Below are positions 25,776 through 35,059 of a stretch of 64,000 bases of DNA, one piece after another. Source of the stretch: Dehalococcoidia bacterium. Lineage in GTDB: Bacteria > Chloroflexota > Dehalococcoidia > SpSt-223. The notes beneath the pieces were generated by a model that worked only from the letters and a program-made list of their open reading frames with translations, had not been told where the DNA came from and did no database searches. The position numbers and the translations under genes are program-made. The stretch is taken from assembly GCA_026003895.1 (NCBI GenBank), contig BPIC01000001.1, positions 124,001-188,000 of the forward strand, written 5' to 3'. How positions within the stretch are numbered: position 1 is the first letter of the stretch; each line of letters begins with the position of its first letter.

Positions 25776-28313
25776 CTACCCGCTGACGCCCTGCATCGAG
25801 ATCGGCAGATAGGTTGCCGTGGACGCACCGATCGCGAATGGCGAGAAGGAGGTGGTCCGGCCGCAGACGGCGAGCCCTCCGTCGCTACCGAGACCAGAAG
25901 AGACGTCCGCAGCGGTGATGTCCTCCCAGCCGACGGGGGTGCGATGGTAAAGGCGGACGGATGAGGGGCTCAGCGGGACGGACTGCCCATTAGTGCTGGT
26001 GTTGAGCGACTGAGCCGGATACGGCAGGCAGATCGTGACCGGGCTGGTCGGCTGGCTCGTCACTCCGAGTTGATAATTGAACGGGAGGAACTGGACACCT
26101 ACCGGCGGGTCGGACGGCGTGCTGGCTGTCACGTCGAGGGACAACGTGCCGAGATTGCTTCGGCTGGTCATGGTGACCGCGCCACCCGTGCCAGGCAGCG
26201 GTGTCAGGAAGTAGTAGATGCCCTCCTCCTCCATCAACGGGCTGCGAATGGCGATTGGCTCGCGGGCGAGCACATCGCGATACATCCCAGCGACGAACGC
26301 GCCGCCTAGCGGTCCAACCTGCGACGGATCGAGCTGGAACGCAAATGTCCCGAAGTTGAAGCTGATGGCATTGACGGTCGGGGTGATGCCGGGCCCAGGC
26401 ACCGCGATGATGTCGTCGCGCCCGTCGCCGGTGATGTCGCCCGTGGCGACCCGCATCCCACCCCGGAACGCTGGGTCGGTAACGAGGCGAATCACGCTTT
26501 CACCGCGCGGGCCGAACGGAAATGGCTGGCCCCGGCCATCGAACAACCGCACCGAGCCATCGGCCATCCCAACGACGAGTTCATCGCGGCCATCGCCGTC
26601 GAGGTCGCCCGCCGCGACATACACGACGGTCGGGCTGGTCGGGTCGATGATGGAGAATCCGAGTCGCTCGCGGCCGGTACGCGCGTCGAATATTCGGATA
26701 CTCACCTGACCGCCCACCACCGCCCCGGTGATAATCTCGTCGATTCCCTCGCCATTGAGATCCCCGGCTGCAACGGCGACGCCGCCGGTGAACGACGGTG
26801 CCTCAGCAAGAAAGGAGCGCACCGGGGTCGTGCAGGTGAGGCAGCCGCGCCACCACGCCACCTCCGGCGTTCCGCCCGGACCACGGCTTGCGACGATATC
26901 GCCACGCCCGTCACCGTCGAAGTCGCCAACCCCAACGTGGATTCCGCCCAAGAATCCTTGGTCAAAGGCGAAGAAACTTCCGATCTCCGATCGGGTGCGG
27001 CCATCAAAGACCTTGACGTGGGGGCCGCCGCCGACGCCGGCGCCCGTGACCACGTCTGCGATTCCGTCGCCAGTCACATCGCCGGCCGCAACGCGCACCC
27101 CACCGGTGAAGGACGGTCCATATGGCGTAATCGTCTGGGAGCGCCTGTTGACTTCGAGGACCAACAGCGTTCCCGTTCCTTGTTTGGTCAGGCCCACCAC
27201 GACATCGGCGCGACCATCGCCATTGACATCAGCGACGGCAGGGAAGACGACATCGGTCCAACGGCTCTGGGACGCCATCCGAACCGACCCGTCGGCGAAG
27301 AGGTTGAGCGAGAAGATTTCGATGGGATTGGTGCAGCCCCGGTTGCAGGTATAGCCCAACACCCACGGCGAGCCGCCGACCGAGCCGACGATGATTTCGT
27401 CGCGGCCATCGCCGTCGAGGTCGCCCGCCGCGACCGTTGCGCCGTGAATCGTAATCGTTTCGTTGCTGTCGACGGTGTTCGGCGCCGCGATGAATGAGGT
27501 TACGGGGCGGTCGGGATCGCCATGAAGAAACACCCGGACAAATGGTGCGCCGCTCTCCACGCTCGTGGCAAGGTCGGCCTTCCCATCACCATCGAAATCG
27601 CCAACCGCGACCGAGATCCCGCCGCGATAGGTCGGCCCAAAGGGGAAGAAGCTGCGAACGGGGGCGTTGGTGGTTCCGTCGAAAACCCGGACGGGCAAGG
27701 CAGCCCCCGGCGCCGGCGCTACGATGATGTCGGCGCGGCCGTCGCCGGTGACGTCGCCAGAGGCGACACGCAATCCCTTCACATCTTGGCCCGGGTAGGG
27801 CATGAACGCCCCTTGTTCAATGAAGGGGAGGATGCTCATCACCTTGACCGGTCCTGCCGCTCCTTCGGCGGGGACCGTCACCAGCCGCGTCGTCGGATCG
27901 TTCGGCCCACTCAGCAGCCCAATCAGAACGGCGATGATGCCCGTCGGCGTGTAGGGCGTCAGTGCAGCCAGTTGAGCGCCACTTGCGCCGTCGAACAGCC
28001 GCACTTCCGGCGCGGTCGCGCCCAGCTGCGAGGCAACGATGTCAGCCCGTCCATCGCCGTTGACGTCGCCCGCGGCAACACCGACTCCTCCCCCGAACGT
28101 GGGGCCAAACGGCTGGAGGGTGCGCTTGAGATCGCCAGTCAGCCCAGGGAACTCAATGAATGAGAGTTTTCCGCCAGTGTCTTCCCCGACGACGACTCTG
28201 CCGCCACGCGGCGCTGCAGCGATGGCCGCTCCGCTCGCTGGCTCTTCCGCAGCAACGGGTAGAGCCAGAGCGAGAAGAACCACAAGAAGGGCGCTGATGA
28301 TCTGCGCTTTCAC
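25776..28313 (-). CDS. Secreted FG-GAP/VCBS repeat beta-propeller protein
   Basis: Exported protein of 845 aa. The GTG at 28313 has GGAGG six bases upstream and opens a signal peptide (IISALLVVLLALALPVAA). I count ten repeats of the GD-x-NGDG-x-D type (such as GDVNGDGRADIV, GDFDGDGKADLA, GDLDGDGRDEII), which bind calcium in integrin-like propellers. Ten repeats exceed one seven-bladed propeller, so there may be two. The C-terminal 170 residues are a separate beta-rich domain. Likely a calcium-dependent surface or extracellular adhesion or binding protein. Ligand unknown. It is followed convergently by uvrB with no clear terminator. Confidence 0.88.
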   Translation of the reverse strand: MKAQIISALLVVLLALALPVAAEEPASGAAIAAAPRGGRVVVGEDTGGKLSFIEFPGLTGDLKRTLQPFGPTFGGGVGVAAGDVNGDGRADIVASQLGATAPEVRLFDGASGAQLAALTPYTPTGIIAVLIGLLSGPNDPTTRLVTVPAEGAAGPVKVMSILPFIEQGAFMPYPGQDVKGLRVASGDVTGDGRADIIVAPAPGAALPVRVFDGTTNAPVRSFFPFGPTYRGGISVAVGDFDGDGKADLATSVESGAPFVRVFLHGDPDRPVTSFIAAPNTVDSNETITIHGATVAAGDLDGDGRDEIIVGSVGGSPWVLGYTCNRGCTNPIEIFSLNLFADGSVRMASQSRWTDVVFPAVADVNGDGRADVVVGLTKQGTGTLLVLEVNRRSQTITPYGPSFTGGVRVAAGDVTGDGIADVVTGAGVGGGPHVKVFDGRTRSEIGSFFAFDQGFLGGIHVGVGDFDGDGRGDIVASRGPGGTPEVAWWRGCLTCTTPVRSFLAEAPSFTGGVAVAAGDLNGEGIDEIITGAVVGGQVSIRIFDARTGRERLGFSIIDPTSPTVVYVAAGDLDGDGRDELVVGMADGSVRLFDGRGQPFPFGPRGESVIRLVTDPAFRGGMRVATGDITGDGRDDIIAVPGPGITPTVNAISFNFGTFAFQLDPSQVGPLGGAFVAGMYRDVLAREPIAIRSPLMEEEGIYYFLTPLPGTGGAVTMTSRSNLGTLSLDVTASTPSDPPVGVQFLPFNYQLGVTSQPTSPVTICLPYPAQSLNTSTNGQSVPLSPSSVRLYHRTPVGWEDITAADVSSGLGSDGGLAVCGRTTSFSPFAIGASTATYLPISMQGVSG

Positions 28314-28706
28314 GGTCGGCCTCCACGCACTCCCTTAGCGACGTCTCGGGCAGAGACACGAATTGGCTCAGCGCCCAGTTTCACCGCTGTGATCAAACTC
28401 ACCTAACAAGGCCGCCTCGATGCCCACGCTGCGAGCAGCAACACTCGCTCCATTCGGATGCCGAGGTCGCCCTTCCAACTGCGGATGATAAATCGTGGCG
28501 TTGGGTGAATACGCCGTGGCCGGACCTGCCACCACGTTCCGGGAAGGACGTTGGGACGGTCGCTGGTTGACTCGTGCTCAGCGGAGGGAAGCACGCCCGG
28601 CGCCGTTCGGCTCGAGAGCGGTCCGCGCTCGCGCAAGGTGGTTCGCTGGCAGCGGGCCGGGACGCCTCCGAGGAGGATCAGGCCATCCGACGCTCCATTG
28701 GGGCGT
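28314..28706. other. Gene-free stretch upstream of the FG-GAP gene
   Basis: About 390 bases with no supported gene or RNA. It should hold the FG-GAP promoter, but I could not pick a convincing -35/-10 pair. No inverted repeat longer than 7 bp stood out. Confidence 0.5.
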
Positions 28707-29651
28707 TCAGCGCAGCAGCGGGATAACCTCGTTGCCGAACCGCTCGATACTTTCCAACTGGGCCGTGTGGCTGACGTCCCAAAAGAAGGCGATGAAGGTC
28801 GTCGCCCCGGCTTCGAAGTAGGGACGGATGCGATCGGCGACCTGCTCCGGGCCGCCGAGGTTGGCCCGTTGGAGCAGGCTGCGGGTTTGCGGCCGGCTGG
28901 CGACGATCGCTTGCAGCCGCTGTTCGGCCTTGCCCGGCTCGTCGATGACGATCATCTGGTGGACGGCCCGGCTGATGGTCGCCGGATCCCGCCCAATCTC
29001 TTCACAGTAGCGGTCGAGGAGGGCGCTCTTGCGGACGAACTCCTCGACGCTCGACGAGCTCTCCCAGCCGTCGGCATGGCGGGCAACATTCTTCAGCGCC
29101 AGCTGCTCGCCGCTCGCGCCGACGACGATGGGCGGAGTCGGCTTCTGGACTGGAAACGGCTCGCAGACCGCCTCCTCGATCCGATGATAACGGCCTTCAA
29201 AGCTGGGGGCGGGTTCGGTCCACATCTTGCGGATGATTTGGATGGCCTCGCCGAGAGCGCGGATCCGATCGGCTTGCGGCTCGAGCTCCCAGCCATAGCG
29301 GTTGAATTCCCGTTTCGAGTTCGGTGACCCGGCACCCAGACCGAGGATCAGCCGGCCGTGGCTCATGACGTCGATAGTCGCGGCCATCTTGGCCATGAGG
29401 GCTGGATTGCGCCACGGGGTGCAGACAACGAGCGTGCCAAGCTTGACGCGCTCGGTATCGCGCGCAAGCCCAGCAAGCGTTGTGAACACTTCGAGGCAGT
29501 TTGGATCGCCGGTAGTCTCGGGGATGGCAACATGATCGCGTATCCAAATGGAATCGAAGCCGGCCGCCTCGGCCGCCTTCGCTTGGGCCGCCGCGTCGTC
29601 GTAGCGGGCCAGCCCCGTCTCGACCCGACAGCCGATTGATCGTTCGCCCAC
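28707..29651 (-). CDS. LLM class flavin-dependent (possibly F420-dependent) oxidoreductase
   Basis: Luciferase-like monooxygenase family TIM barrel of 314 aa. Family blocks are AEAAGFDSIWIRDHVAIPE, VKLGTLVVCTPWRNPALMAKMAATID, HGRLILGLGAGSPNSKREFNRYG and the C-terminal GGPEQVADRIRPYFEAGATTFIAFF. The cofactor may be F420 or FMN; F420-type members are abundant in Chloroflexota, but the sequence alone does not decide. GTG at 29651 is chosen because AGGAGG lies just upstream; an in-frame start 11 codons earlier lacks a site. A TTGCTA/TATGCT promoter precedes it. Substrate unknown. Confidence 0.88.
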   Translation of the reverse strand: MGERSIGCRVETGLARYDDAAAQAKAAEAAGFDSIWIRDHVAIPETTGDPNCLEVFTTLAGLARDTERVKLGTLVVCTPWRNPALMAKMAATIDVMSHGRLILGLGAGSPNSKREFNRYGWELEPQADRIRALGEAIQIIRKMWTEPAPSFEGRYHRIEEAVCEPFPVQKPTPPIVVGASGEQLALKNVARHADGWESSSSVEEFVRKSALLDRYCEEIGRDPATISRAVHQMIVIDEPGKAEQRLQAIVASRPQTRSLLQRANLGGPEQVADRIRPYFEAGATTFIAFFWDVSHTAQLESIERFGNEVIPLLR

Positions 29652-29679
29652 GGTTCCTCCTGTCTCGCGTCCGCCGGCC

Positions 29680-29708
29680 AGCATACGAGACCATCATCAC
29701 CTTAGCAA
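29680..29708 (-). promoter_or_regulatory. Promoter of the LLM oxidoreductase gene
   Basis: TTGCTA (29708-29703), a 17-nt spacer and TATGCT (29685-29680) on the minus strand. The predicted leader is about 21 bases and contains the AGGAGG ribosome site. Confidence 0.55.
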
Positions 29709-29766
29709 CGCTTGTCACGCACGAACGACGCACCGTTCATTGTTCGATTCCACGGAAATCTCTATC

Positions 29767-29794
29767 TTGACTTGAACGATATTATTGGTATCAT
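29767..29794 (+). promoter_or_regulatory. Strong consensus-like promoter
   Basis: TTGACT (29767-29772), a 16-nt spacer and TATCAT (29789-29794), each five of six to consensus, lie in an unusually AT-rich stretch. The promoter drives the envelope protein gene starting at about 29832. Confidence 0.7.
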
Positions 29795-29831
29795 CGTTGG
29801 GGTTGGCCGGCGAATGCCGGGGAGCAGGGCC

Positions 29832-30818
29832 ATGCGAGGACCAATCGGCTGCGGCGCCGGGGTGTTGGTTCTCAGCGCGTGTGTTGCGCTATGGCTGGGA
29901 GGGGTGCTGGTCACACACTGGTTCGGCGAGCGCGCGAAGGCCGAGGCAATGGCCCTCCAATTGGAGGGCCAATGTAGCGAGGCAATTCCCCGGTTCGAGC
30001 GGATCGCTCGCCAGTATAGCCATCTCGCGCGGTGGGCCGAAGACCAACTCGTCCTCTGTGAGCATCTGGTGACCGCGGACCAGGCTCGCGATACCGCACG
30101 CTGGACCGATGCCGTTCGCGCCTATCGCCTGACGGCCGACCTTTCGGTTGGGCAGCCGTTCGAGATCGTCCCACTGGGACGCCTAGCCAACCTCCAAGCG
30201 ATCGCCCGTGCCGACGCAACCACGCTCGAAGCGTGCCGAGGCATTGCGATCTTGGATGCGTTCCGGGCGGAGGGGGTGCCGCTCGCGCCGGAAGCCGAAG
30301 AGACGATCCCCACCGCCATCTTCCAGTGCGGGCGAGCGAGTGACAACGCGAACAACTATCGGATGGCGGCGGACATGTACGCCCGGCTGCTCGCGGAGTA
30401 TCCAGGGCATTCATCGGCCGCCGAAGCGCGACGACTTCGGATCGATGCGGAGATCAACGACGCCTTTGGAAAGCCAGCCGGCGAGTTGCCACCGCCTCGA
30501 GCTAGCGGCCCCGGCCGCGCGGGGGTCGTGACCCTCGAGATCGTCAACGATTCTCCGGCGGCCCTTGAACTGTTTTTCAGCGGTCCAACCTCTGACTCGA
30601 TCGTTCTGGATCCCTGCCCTACCTGCCCCCGCTATCCATCCGTTGGTCCACCCTCCTGTCCGAACCGAGGCCCTCGGCAAACGATCACGTTGCCTCCGGG
30701 GACCTACCGTGTCCATGCTCGAAGCCGCTCTCAAACGAGTGTGACTCCATATACCGGCACTTGGAACTTGACAGTCGGCACCCGTTACGCCGAGTGCTAT
30801 TTCATCGTTCAGCGGTAG
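29832..30818 (+). CDS. Membrane-anchored or lipoprotein-like TPR-type protein
   Basis: Protein of 328 aa, not recognised as a named family. The ATG at 29832 follows GGGGAGC; an ATG at 29814 is possible. The N-terminus has CGAGVLVLSAC, compatible with a lipobox, but the hydrophobic run continues past the Cys, so a plain membrane anchor is equally likely. Residues about 50-235 are helical with TPR-like spacing (AIPRFERIARQYSHLARWAEDQL, AADMYARLLAEYPGHSSAAEA). A Pro/Cys-rich segment (DPCPTCPRYPS) and a beta-rich C-terminal domain follow. The external face probably scaffolds protein interactions. The gene has its own strong promoter. Confidence 0.65.
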   Translation: MRGPIGCGAGVLVLSACVALWLGGVLVTHWFGERAKAEAMALQLEGQCSEAIPRFERIARQYSHLARWAEDQLVLCEHLVTADQARDTARWTDAVRAYRLTADLSVGQPFEIVPLGRLANLQAIARADATTLEACRGIAILDAFRAEGVPLAPEAEETIPTAIFQCGRASDNANNYRMAADMYARLLAEYPGHSSAAEARRLRIDAEINDAFGKPAGELPPPRASGPGRAGVVTLEIVNDSPAALELFFSGPTSDSIVLDPCPTCPRYPSVGPPSCPNRGPRQTITLPPGTYRVHARSRSQTSVTPYTGTWNLTVGTRYAECYFIVQR

Positions 30819-30834
30819 CCGGGCCGCGCTCGCC

Positions 30835-30840
30835 TATGAT
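30835..30840 (+). promoter_or_regulatory. -10 hexamer in front of the GT39-like gene
   Basis: TATGAT ends nine bases before the ATG at 30850, and no ribosome binding site lies between them. A possible leaderless start, although the gene could also be co-transcribed from the gene 31 bases upstream. Confidence 0.35.
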
Positions 30841-30849
30841 CCCTCTGGC

Positions 30850-32859
30850 ATGTCAGACGGTCGGGCGACCCGCGAGCCGGGCGAATTCCTTCCTCCTCCG
30901 CCCCCGAAGACCGAGGCGGCCACCCTGCGTGGCTTGACGTGGCTGCGCAGCGGGCACCTGAGCGGATGGAGAGCCAAACTAGACCTGCCAGAGCCTTCCA
31001 CCCTACGCCGGCGGCTGCTCGGTGGCGGGCTGACGCTGGCGGTGTTGGTCGCGCTATGGCCGGTGTTCGTCCGGGCAGGGCGCATCCCCATCCTGCGCGA
31101 CGCCATGATCTGGCTCGCCGGGCTGCTGGCCATCGCGGGCATTCTGGGCGTGGTCGACGTGATCCGTCGCGGCCGCCTCCCGACGGTCCGCGGTCGTCGT
31201 TGGCTGCTGGACGCCGGCCTCGTCCTGATACCGATGACCCTCGCGGCGCTGCTCACCTTCCCCACGCTCGCCGATCCCTACTTTTCGGCGATTGGCGACG
31301 AGTATGCATTCTGGGAGTTCGCCCGCGACCTCGCTCGTGGAACCGCGCACGATCCGTTCACGCAGGCCGGCGTCTATGGCAATCACCCGGTCCTCTCGTC
31401 TTACCTGATGGCGGGGACGATCCGGCTGTTTGGATTCGATCAGGTCGGCTGGCGGGCGGCGTCGGCGCTCTCGCTTGTCGTCGCGGCGGGTGCCCTGACC
31501 GTGCTTGGGCGGCTGGCGCTCAACCGGGCAGCCGGCATTGTCGCTGGCGTTTCTCTGGCCGCAGCGCACCCGCTGCTCGCCTACGCCCACACCGGCTACA
31601 ACAATATTCAGGCCGTTCCGCTCACCATTCTCGCGTTGGTCTTCGGCCTCGCCGGTCGCCGGCTTGGCAGCCTGGCCTTCGCGTTCCTCGGCGGCATCGT
31701 CGCCGGGTTCGGCTGGTACACGTTCTATACCTCGCGCATCGCGATCGCGGCGCTGCTGGCGCTGCTCGTCCTGCAGCCGGGGCGGGGCCGGCGCTGGGTG
31801 GAGATTCTGGCCGCGCTCGCCGGGTTCGTGCTCGCCATTCTTCCGCTGATCGCTGCCAGCCGCGAAGACATCGTGCTCAAGATGCTTGCTGAGAGCGCCG
31901 CCGCGCCCGCCGCCGGCTCGAATGGACTGGACGCCGTCATCGGGCGCGTTCTGGCCATGACGTGGCTCGCGATTCGCGCTCCGTGGGCGGGAGACCGCAC
32001 CAGCCATTACATTTCAGGCCCGCTGCTCGACCCGGTGAGTGGCGCGCTCGCGCTCGGCGGTCTGATCATCGGCGCGGTGCTGGTTTGGCGAGCGCCGTGG
32101 CGCTGGATGTGGGTCTGGTATGGACTGGCACTGCTCGCCGGCGGCGCGACGTCTCAATACGATCAACTGCCGAACTCGCGCTCGTTCTTCTTTCTGCCGC
32201 CGCTGCTGCTGTTCGGCGGGCTAGCAGCGGGCCTCGCGTGGCAGGCTGCCAGCCGGTACCGCTCGGGACCGGCGCTCAGCGCCGTGCTCGGCACCGGGCT
32301 GGGCGCCGCGGTCGTCTTCTTCAACCTCCAGCGACTGCACATCGAGACGCCGGCCAAGCTAGCCCAGACGCCCGAAGCGGTCGCGGCGATGACGAGCGAA
32401 CGAAACCGGTGCCGCGACGCGCTCGCGGGGCCGCTCTTTCTGGCCGACGGACCGGAACCGGTGTTCGAGAAGCTGGTCGCGGCGTCCGGCTGGACGGACC
32501 GCGTGGAGGTGAAGAAGATGCCCTACCGGATCGGTCCGCGCGATTTGGCGCTTGACCGCTGCATCATCGCCTTCGGCGGCACGGCGATCGCCGAACTGCA
32601 ACGGGCGGCAGGCGAGGCCGGCCGCACCGACCGCCTCATTTGGGCGACGGATGGCCCCGGCAACCGCCGAGCGCTGCTGCTGCGCTGGTCAGTGAGCGAC
32701 CCCGGCCGTTCCCCGGCCACGGCGTCGCCGACCGACGCGCTGACGACGGTCACGCCCTCCCCCGCGCCGCCACGACCGGCGCCGACGCGCCCGAGCTACC
32801 CGGTTCCGACCTCCCCCGCACCGCCGCCAGCGAGCTACCCCTCGCCGCCAGCGCGATGA
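30850..32859 (+). CDS. GT39/PMT-like membrane glycosyltransferase
   Basis: Protein of 669 aa with a cytoplasmic N-terminus (about 55 residues, Pro-rich) and about eleven hydrophobic segments. The first large external loop carries AIGDEYAFWEFARDLA, the acidic motif of PMT_2-type lipid-phosphate-sugar transferases. YGNHPVLSSYLMAG and AYAHTGYNNIQAVP follow, which are typical of the group. The C-terminal 150 residues are soluble, ending in a Pro/Ala/Ser-rich tail. It probably transfers a sugar from a polyprenyl carrier to an external acceptor. Acceptor unknown. Third GT-C-like protein in the window, unrelated in position to the pair at 6.8-11.3 kb. Confidence 0.75.
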   Translation: MSDGRATREPGEFLPPPPPKTEAATLRGLTWLRSGHLSGWRAKLDLPEPSTLRRRLLGGGLTLAVLVALWPVFVRAGRIPILRDAMIWLAGLLAIAGILGVVDVIRRGRLPTVRGRRWLLDAGLVLIPMTLAALLTFPTLADPYFSAIGDEYAFWEFARDLARGTAHDPFTQAGVYGNHPVLSSYLMAGTIRLFGFDQVGWRAASALSLVVAAGALTVLGRLALNRAAGIVAGVSLAAAHPLLAYAHTGYNNIQAVPLTILALVFGLAGRRLGSLAFAFLGGIVAGFGWYTFYTSRIAIAALLALLVLQPGRGRRWVEILAALAGFVLAILPLIAASREDIVLKMLAESAAAPAAGSNGLDAVIGRVLAMTWLAIRAPWAGDRTSHYISGPLLDPVSGALALGGLIIGAVLVWRAPWRWMWVWYGLALLAGGATSQYDQLPNSRSFFFLPPLLLFGGLAAGLAWQAASRYRSGPALSAVLGTGLGAAVVFFNLQRLHIETPAKLAQTPEAVAAMTSERNRCRDALAGPLFLADGPEPVFEKLVAASGWTDRVEVKKMPYRIGPRDLALDRCIIAFGGTAIAELQRAAGEAGRTDRLIWATDGPGNRRALLLRWSVSDPGRSPATASPTDALTTVTPSPAPPRPAPTRPSYPVPTSPAPPPASYPSPPAR

Positions 32860-32927
32860 GGGAGAGGTTGTCAGGTTGGTCGCCTGCAGCGATAATTTCG
32901 GCGCGGGCACATCTAGGTACCACGATC

Positions 32928-33311
32928 ATGCGTCGCTTCTCCGTTGTTCTGAGCCTCGCCATCGTCGCGTCACTCCTGCCGGTTGCCTTGCCGGCCGTGG
33001 CGGCGCAGCCTGCGCGGTTCGTCGCCCTCGAGCCAGCGACTGGAACGCTCGACACCACCTTCATCGTGACAGGCACCGGCTTCCTTCCCGGCGAGGCGGC
33101 GATCCATCGGTTCACCGCGCCGGATGGGACAGTCTCTCCCGCTGACCGCGAGCTGCTCGATGTCCATTTCGCGGACGAGCAAGGCGTCTTTCAGTTTCAG
33201 TTCGTCCCGCTGCAGGAATTCGCCACGCCCGTCCCCGGTCCTTGGAAGCTGACGGTCTGCCTCACCGATCGGCGCACCTGCGCCACCCTCGACTTTACGA
33301 TCACCGGCTAA
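32928..33311 (+). CDS. Small secreted Ig-like (IPT/TIG-like) protein
   Basis: Protein of 127 aa with a clear signal peptide (FSVVLSLAIVASLLPVALP, cleavage after AVA). The mature part is a single beta-sandwich-like domain. It begins with the pattern LEPATGTLDTTFIVTGTGFLPGEA, characteristic of IPT/TIG or similar Ig-like folds, and ends with WKLTVCLTDRRTCATLDF. Two cysteines near the end could form a disulphide. The start codon is the ATG at 32928, with only a weak purine stretch upstream. Function unknown. Confidence 0.7.
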   Translation: MRRFSVVLSLAIVASLLPVALPAVAAQPARFVALEPATGTLDTTFIVTGTGFLPGEAAIHRFTAPDGTVSPADRELLDVHFADEQGVFQFQFVPLQEFATPVPGPWKLTVCLTDRRTCATLDFTITG

Positions 33312-33437
33312 GCGAGCCGCTGCCCGCGATCCACCCCCCTCGCCTCGCGATGGGAGGGTCGGCTTCGTCCTCGCAGCGCCTGTCCGTTCCGACTGAGGTA
33401 CGATCACGGCACATCCGAGAAGGAGCGAGACAGCGCA

Positions 33438-34835
33438 ATGGCGAAGACGTATGACGTGATCGTGCTCGGCGCGGGGCCGGGCGGCTATGTCGCGGCGATC
33501 CGTGCCGCTCAGCTTGGCCTCAAGACGGCGATCGTTGAAAAGCAATGGTGGGGCGGCGTGTGCCTCGCGGTCGGGTGTATCCCTTCCAAGGCATTGCTCC
33601 ACAACGCGCACTTGACGCACCTCATGACGCACCGCGCCGCCGAGTTTGGCTTCGCCTTCGACGGATTGACCGCCGATTACGCCGTCGCCTTCAAACGCAG
33701 CCGCGAGGTCGCGGAAGGACGCATGAAAGGCGTCAATTTCCTGATGCGCAAGAACAAGATCGACCAGTACCATGGTTGGGGCACTTTCGACGGTCCGAAA
33801 GCGCTCACCGTTGCGCTGAACGACGGCGGCGAAGAGCGGATCGAGGCGAAGCACGTCATCATCGCCACCGGTGCCGTGGCACGACTGCTCCCCGGCACCA
33901 AGACCGGACCGCGCGTCATCACATACCTCGAGCAAATCCTGAGCGACCGCGTTCCGAAGGACATCATCATCATTGGCGCCGGAGCGATTGGCGTCGAGTT
34001 CGCGTACGTCTTGAACGCGTATGGCACGAAGGTAACGATGGTCGAGTATTTGCCATCGATCGTGCCGCTCGAAGATGAAGAAGTGTCCAAGGAGCTCGAT
34101 CGCCAATATCGCCGGCTCGGCATCCAGGTGATTACGAGCGCACGGGTCGTTTCGGTCGAGGAAACCGAGAACGAGGCCATCGTCGTCTACGAAAAGGATG
34201 GCAAGGAAGAGCGGTTGACGGCCGAATACGCCATGCAGGCGGTCGGCTGGGCGCCCCGGGAGGATACCTACGGCTTGGCGAGCACGGGTGTGGCCTTGAA
34301 CAGCCGTGGCTGGATCGAGGTTGACAGCCGGATGGCAACCAACGTCCCGGGCGTCTACGCCATCGGCGACGCCACCGGCATTGTGCAGCTCGCCCACGTT
34401 GCCAGCGCCCAAGGGATCATCGCGGCCGAGGCGATCGCTGGCCGGCCGACGAAGGCGCTCGACTACATCATGATGCCGCGCTGCACCTATTGCCAGCCGC
34501 AGATCGCCAGCTTTGGCTACACCGAGAAGCAAGCACGCGAGCAAGGATTCGACGTCAAAGTCGCCAAGTTTCCCTGGGTTGCCAACGGCAAGGCGAGCGG
34601 CCTCGGCGAAACCGCCGGTTTCCTCAAGCTCGTCACCGAAGCGAAGTATGGCGAGATCCTCGGCGCCCACCTGATCGGCCCCGAGGTCACCGAGTTGCTA
34701 CCTGAGCTAACGCTTGCCCAGCAGTTCGAGATGACCGCCGCCGAAATCGGCCACAACGTCCACGCCCACCCGACCCTGAGCGAGGCGCTGATGGACCTTG
34801 CCCACGTCGCCGAGGGGATGCCGATCAACTTGTAG
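33438..34835 (+). CDS. lpdA: Dihydrolipoyl dehydrogenase
   Basis: E3 flavoprotein of 465 aa that reoxidises dihydrolipoamide in 2-oxoacid dehydrogenase or glycine cleavage complexes. The FAD site is [12 protein letters not shown]. The redox disulphide is Cys42/Cys47 in [16 protein letters not shown], where GGTCLNVGC is usual. The NAD site is [14 protein letters not shown], and [16 protein letters not shown] follows. The C-terminal base HPTLSEAL (His444/Glu449) is intact. No E1/E2 genes lie alongside, so its partner complex is encoded elsewhere. GAAGGAG lies about 14 bases before the ATG; TACGAT at 33399 may be its -10. Confidence 0.93.
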   Translation: MAKTYDVIVLGAGPGGYVAAIRAAQLGLKTAIVEKQWWGGVCLAVGCIPSKALLHNAHLTHLMTHRAAEFGFAFDGLTADYAVAFKRSREVAEGRMKGVNFLMRKNKIDQYHGWGTFDGPKALTVALNDGGEERIEAKHVIIATGAVARLLPGTKTGPRVITYLEQILSDRVPKDIIIIGAGAIGVEFAYVLNAYGTKVTMVEYLPSIVPLEDEEVSKELDRQYRRLGIQVITSARVVSVEETENEAIVVYEKDGKEERLTAEYAMQAVGWAPREDTYGLASTGVALNSRGWIEVDSRMATNVPGVYAIGDATGIVQLAHVASAQGIIAAEAIAGRPTKALDYIMMPRCTYCQPQIASFGYTEKQAREQGFDVKVAKFPWVANGKASGLGETAGFLKLVTEAKYGEILGAHLIGPEVTELLPELTLAQQFEMTAAEIGHNVHAHPTLSEALMDLAHVAEGMPINL

Positions 34836-35059
34836 CCGGGAGGCCACTGCGGTGCCGGGCGGTGAAACGGCGCCGATCGCTCGCGCTCCGACAGCGTCGA
34901 GACGCGAGCCGCTGTTGGGGCGTGTGGAGAGCGGCTTTTCAGCTTCCCGGTGCTTCCACCTGACCACGCCAACAGGCCGAACGTAACCTGCAGTAGCCCG
35001 ATCCGCTCGAAACCGGCGTTCGCGCTTCTCAGACGCCGAATCGGCGAGATGATTCCCGG

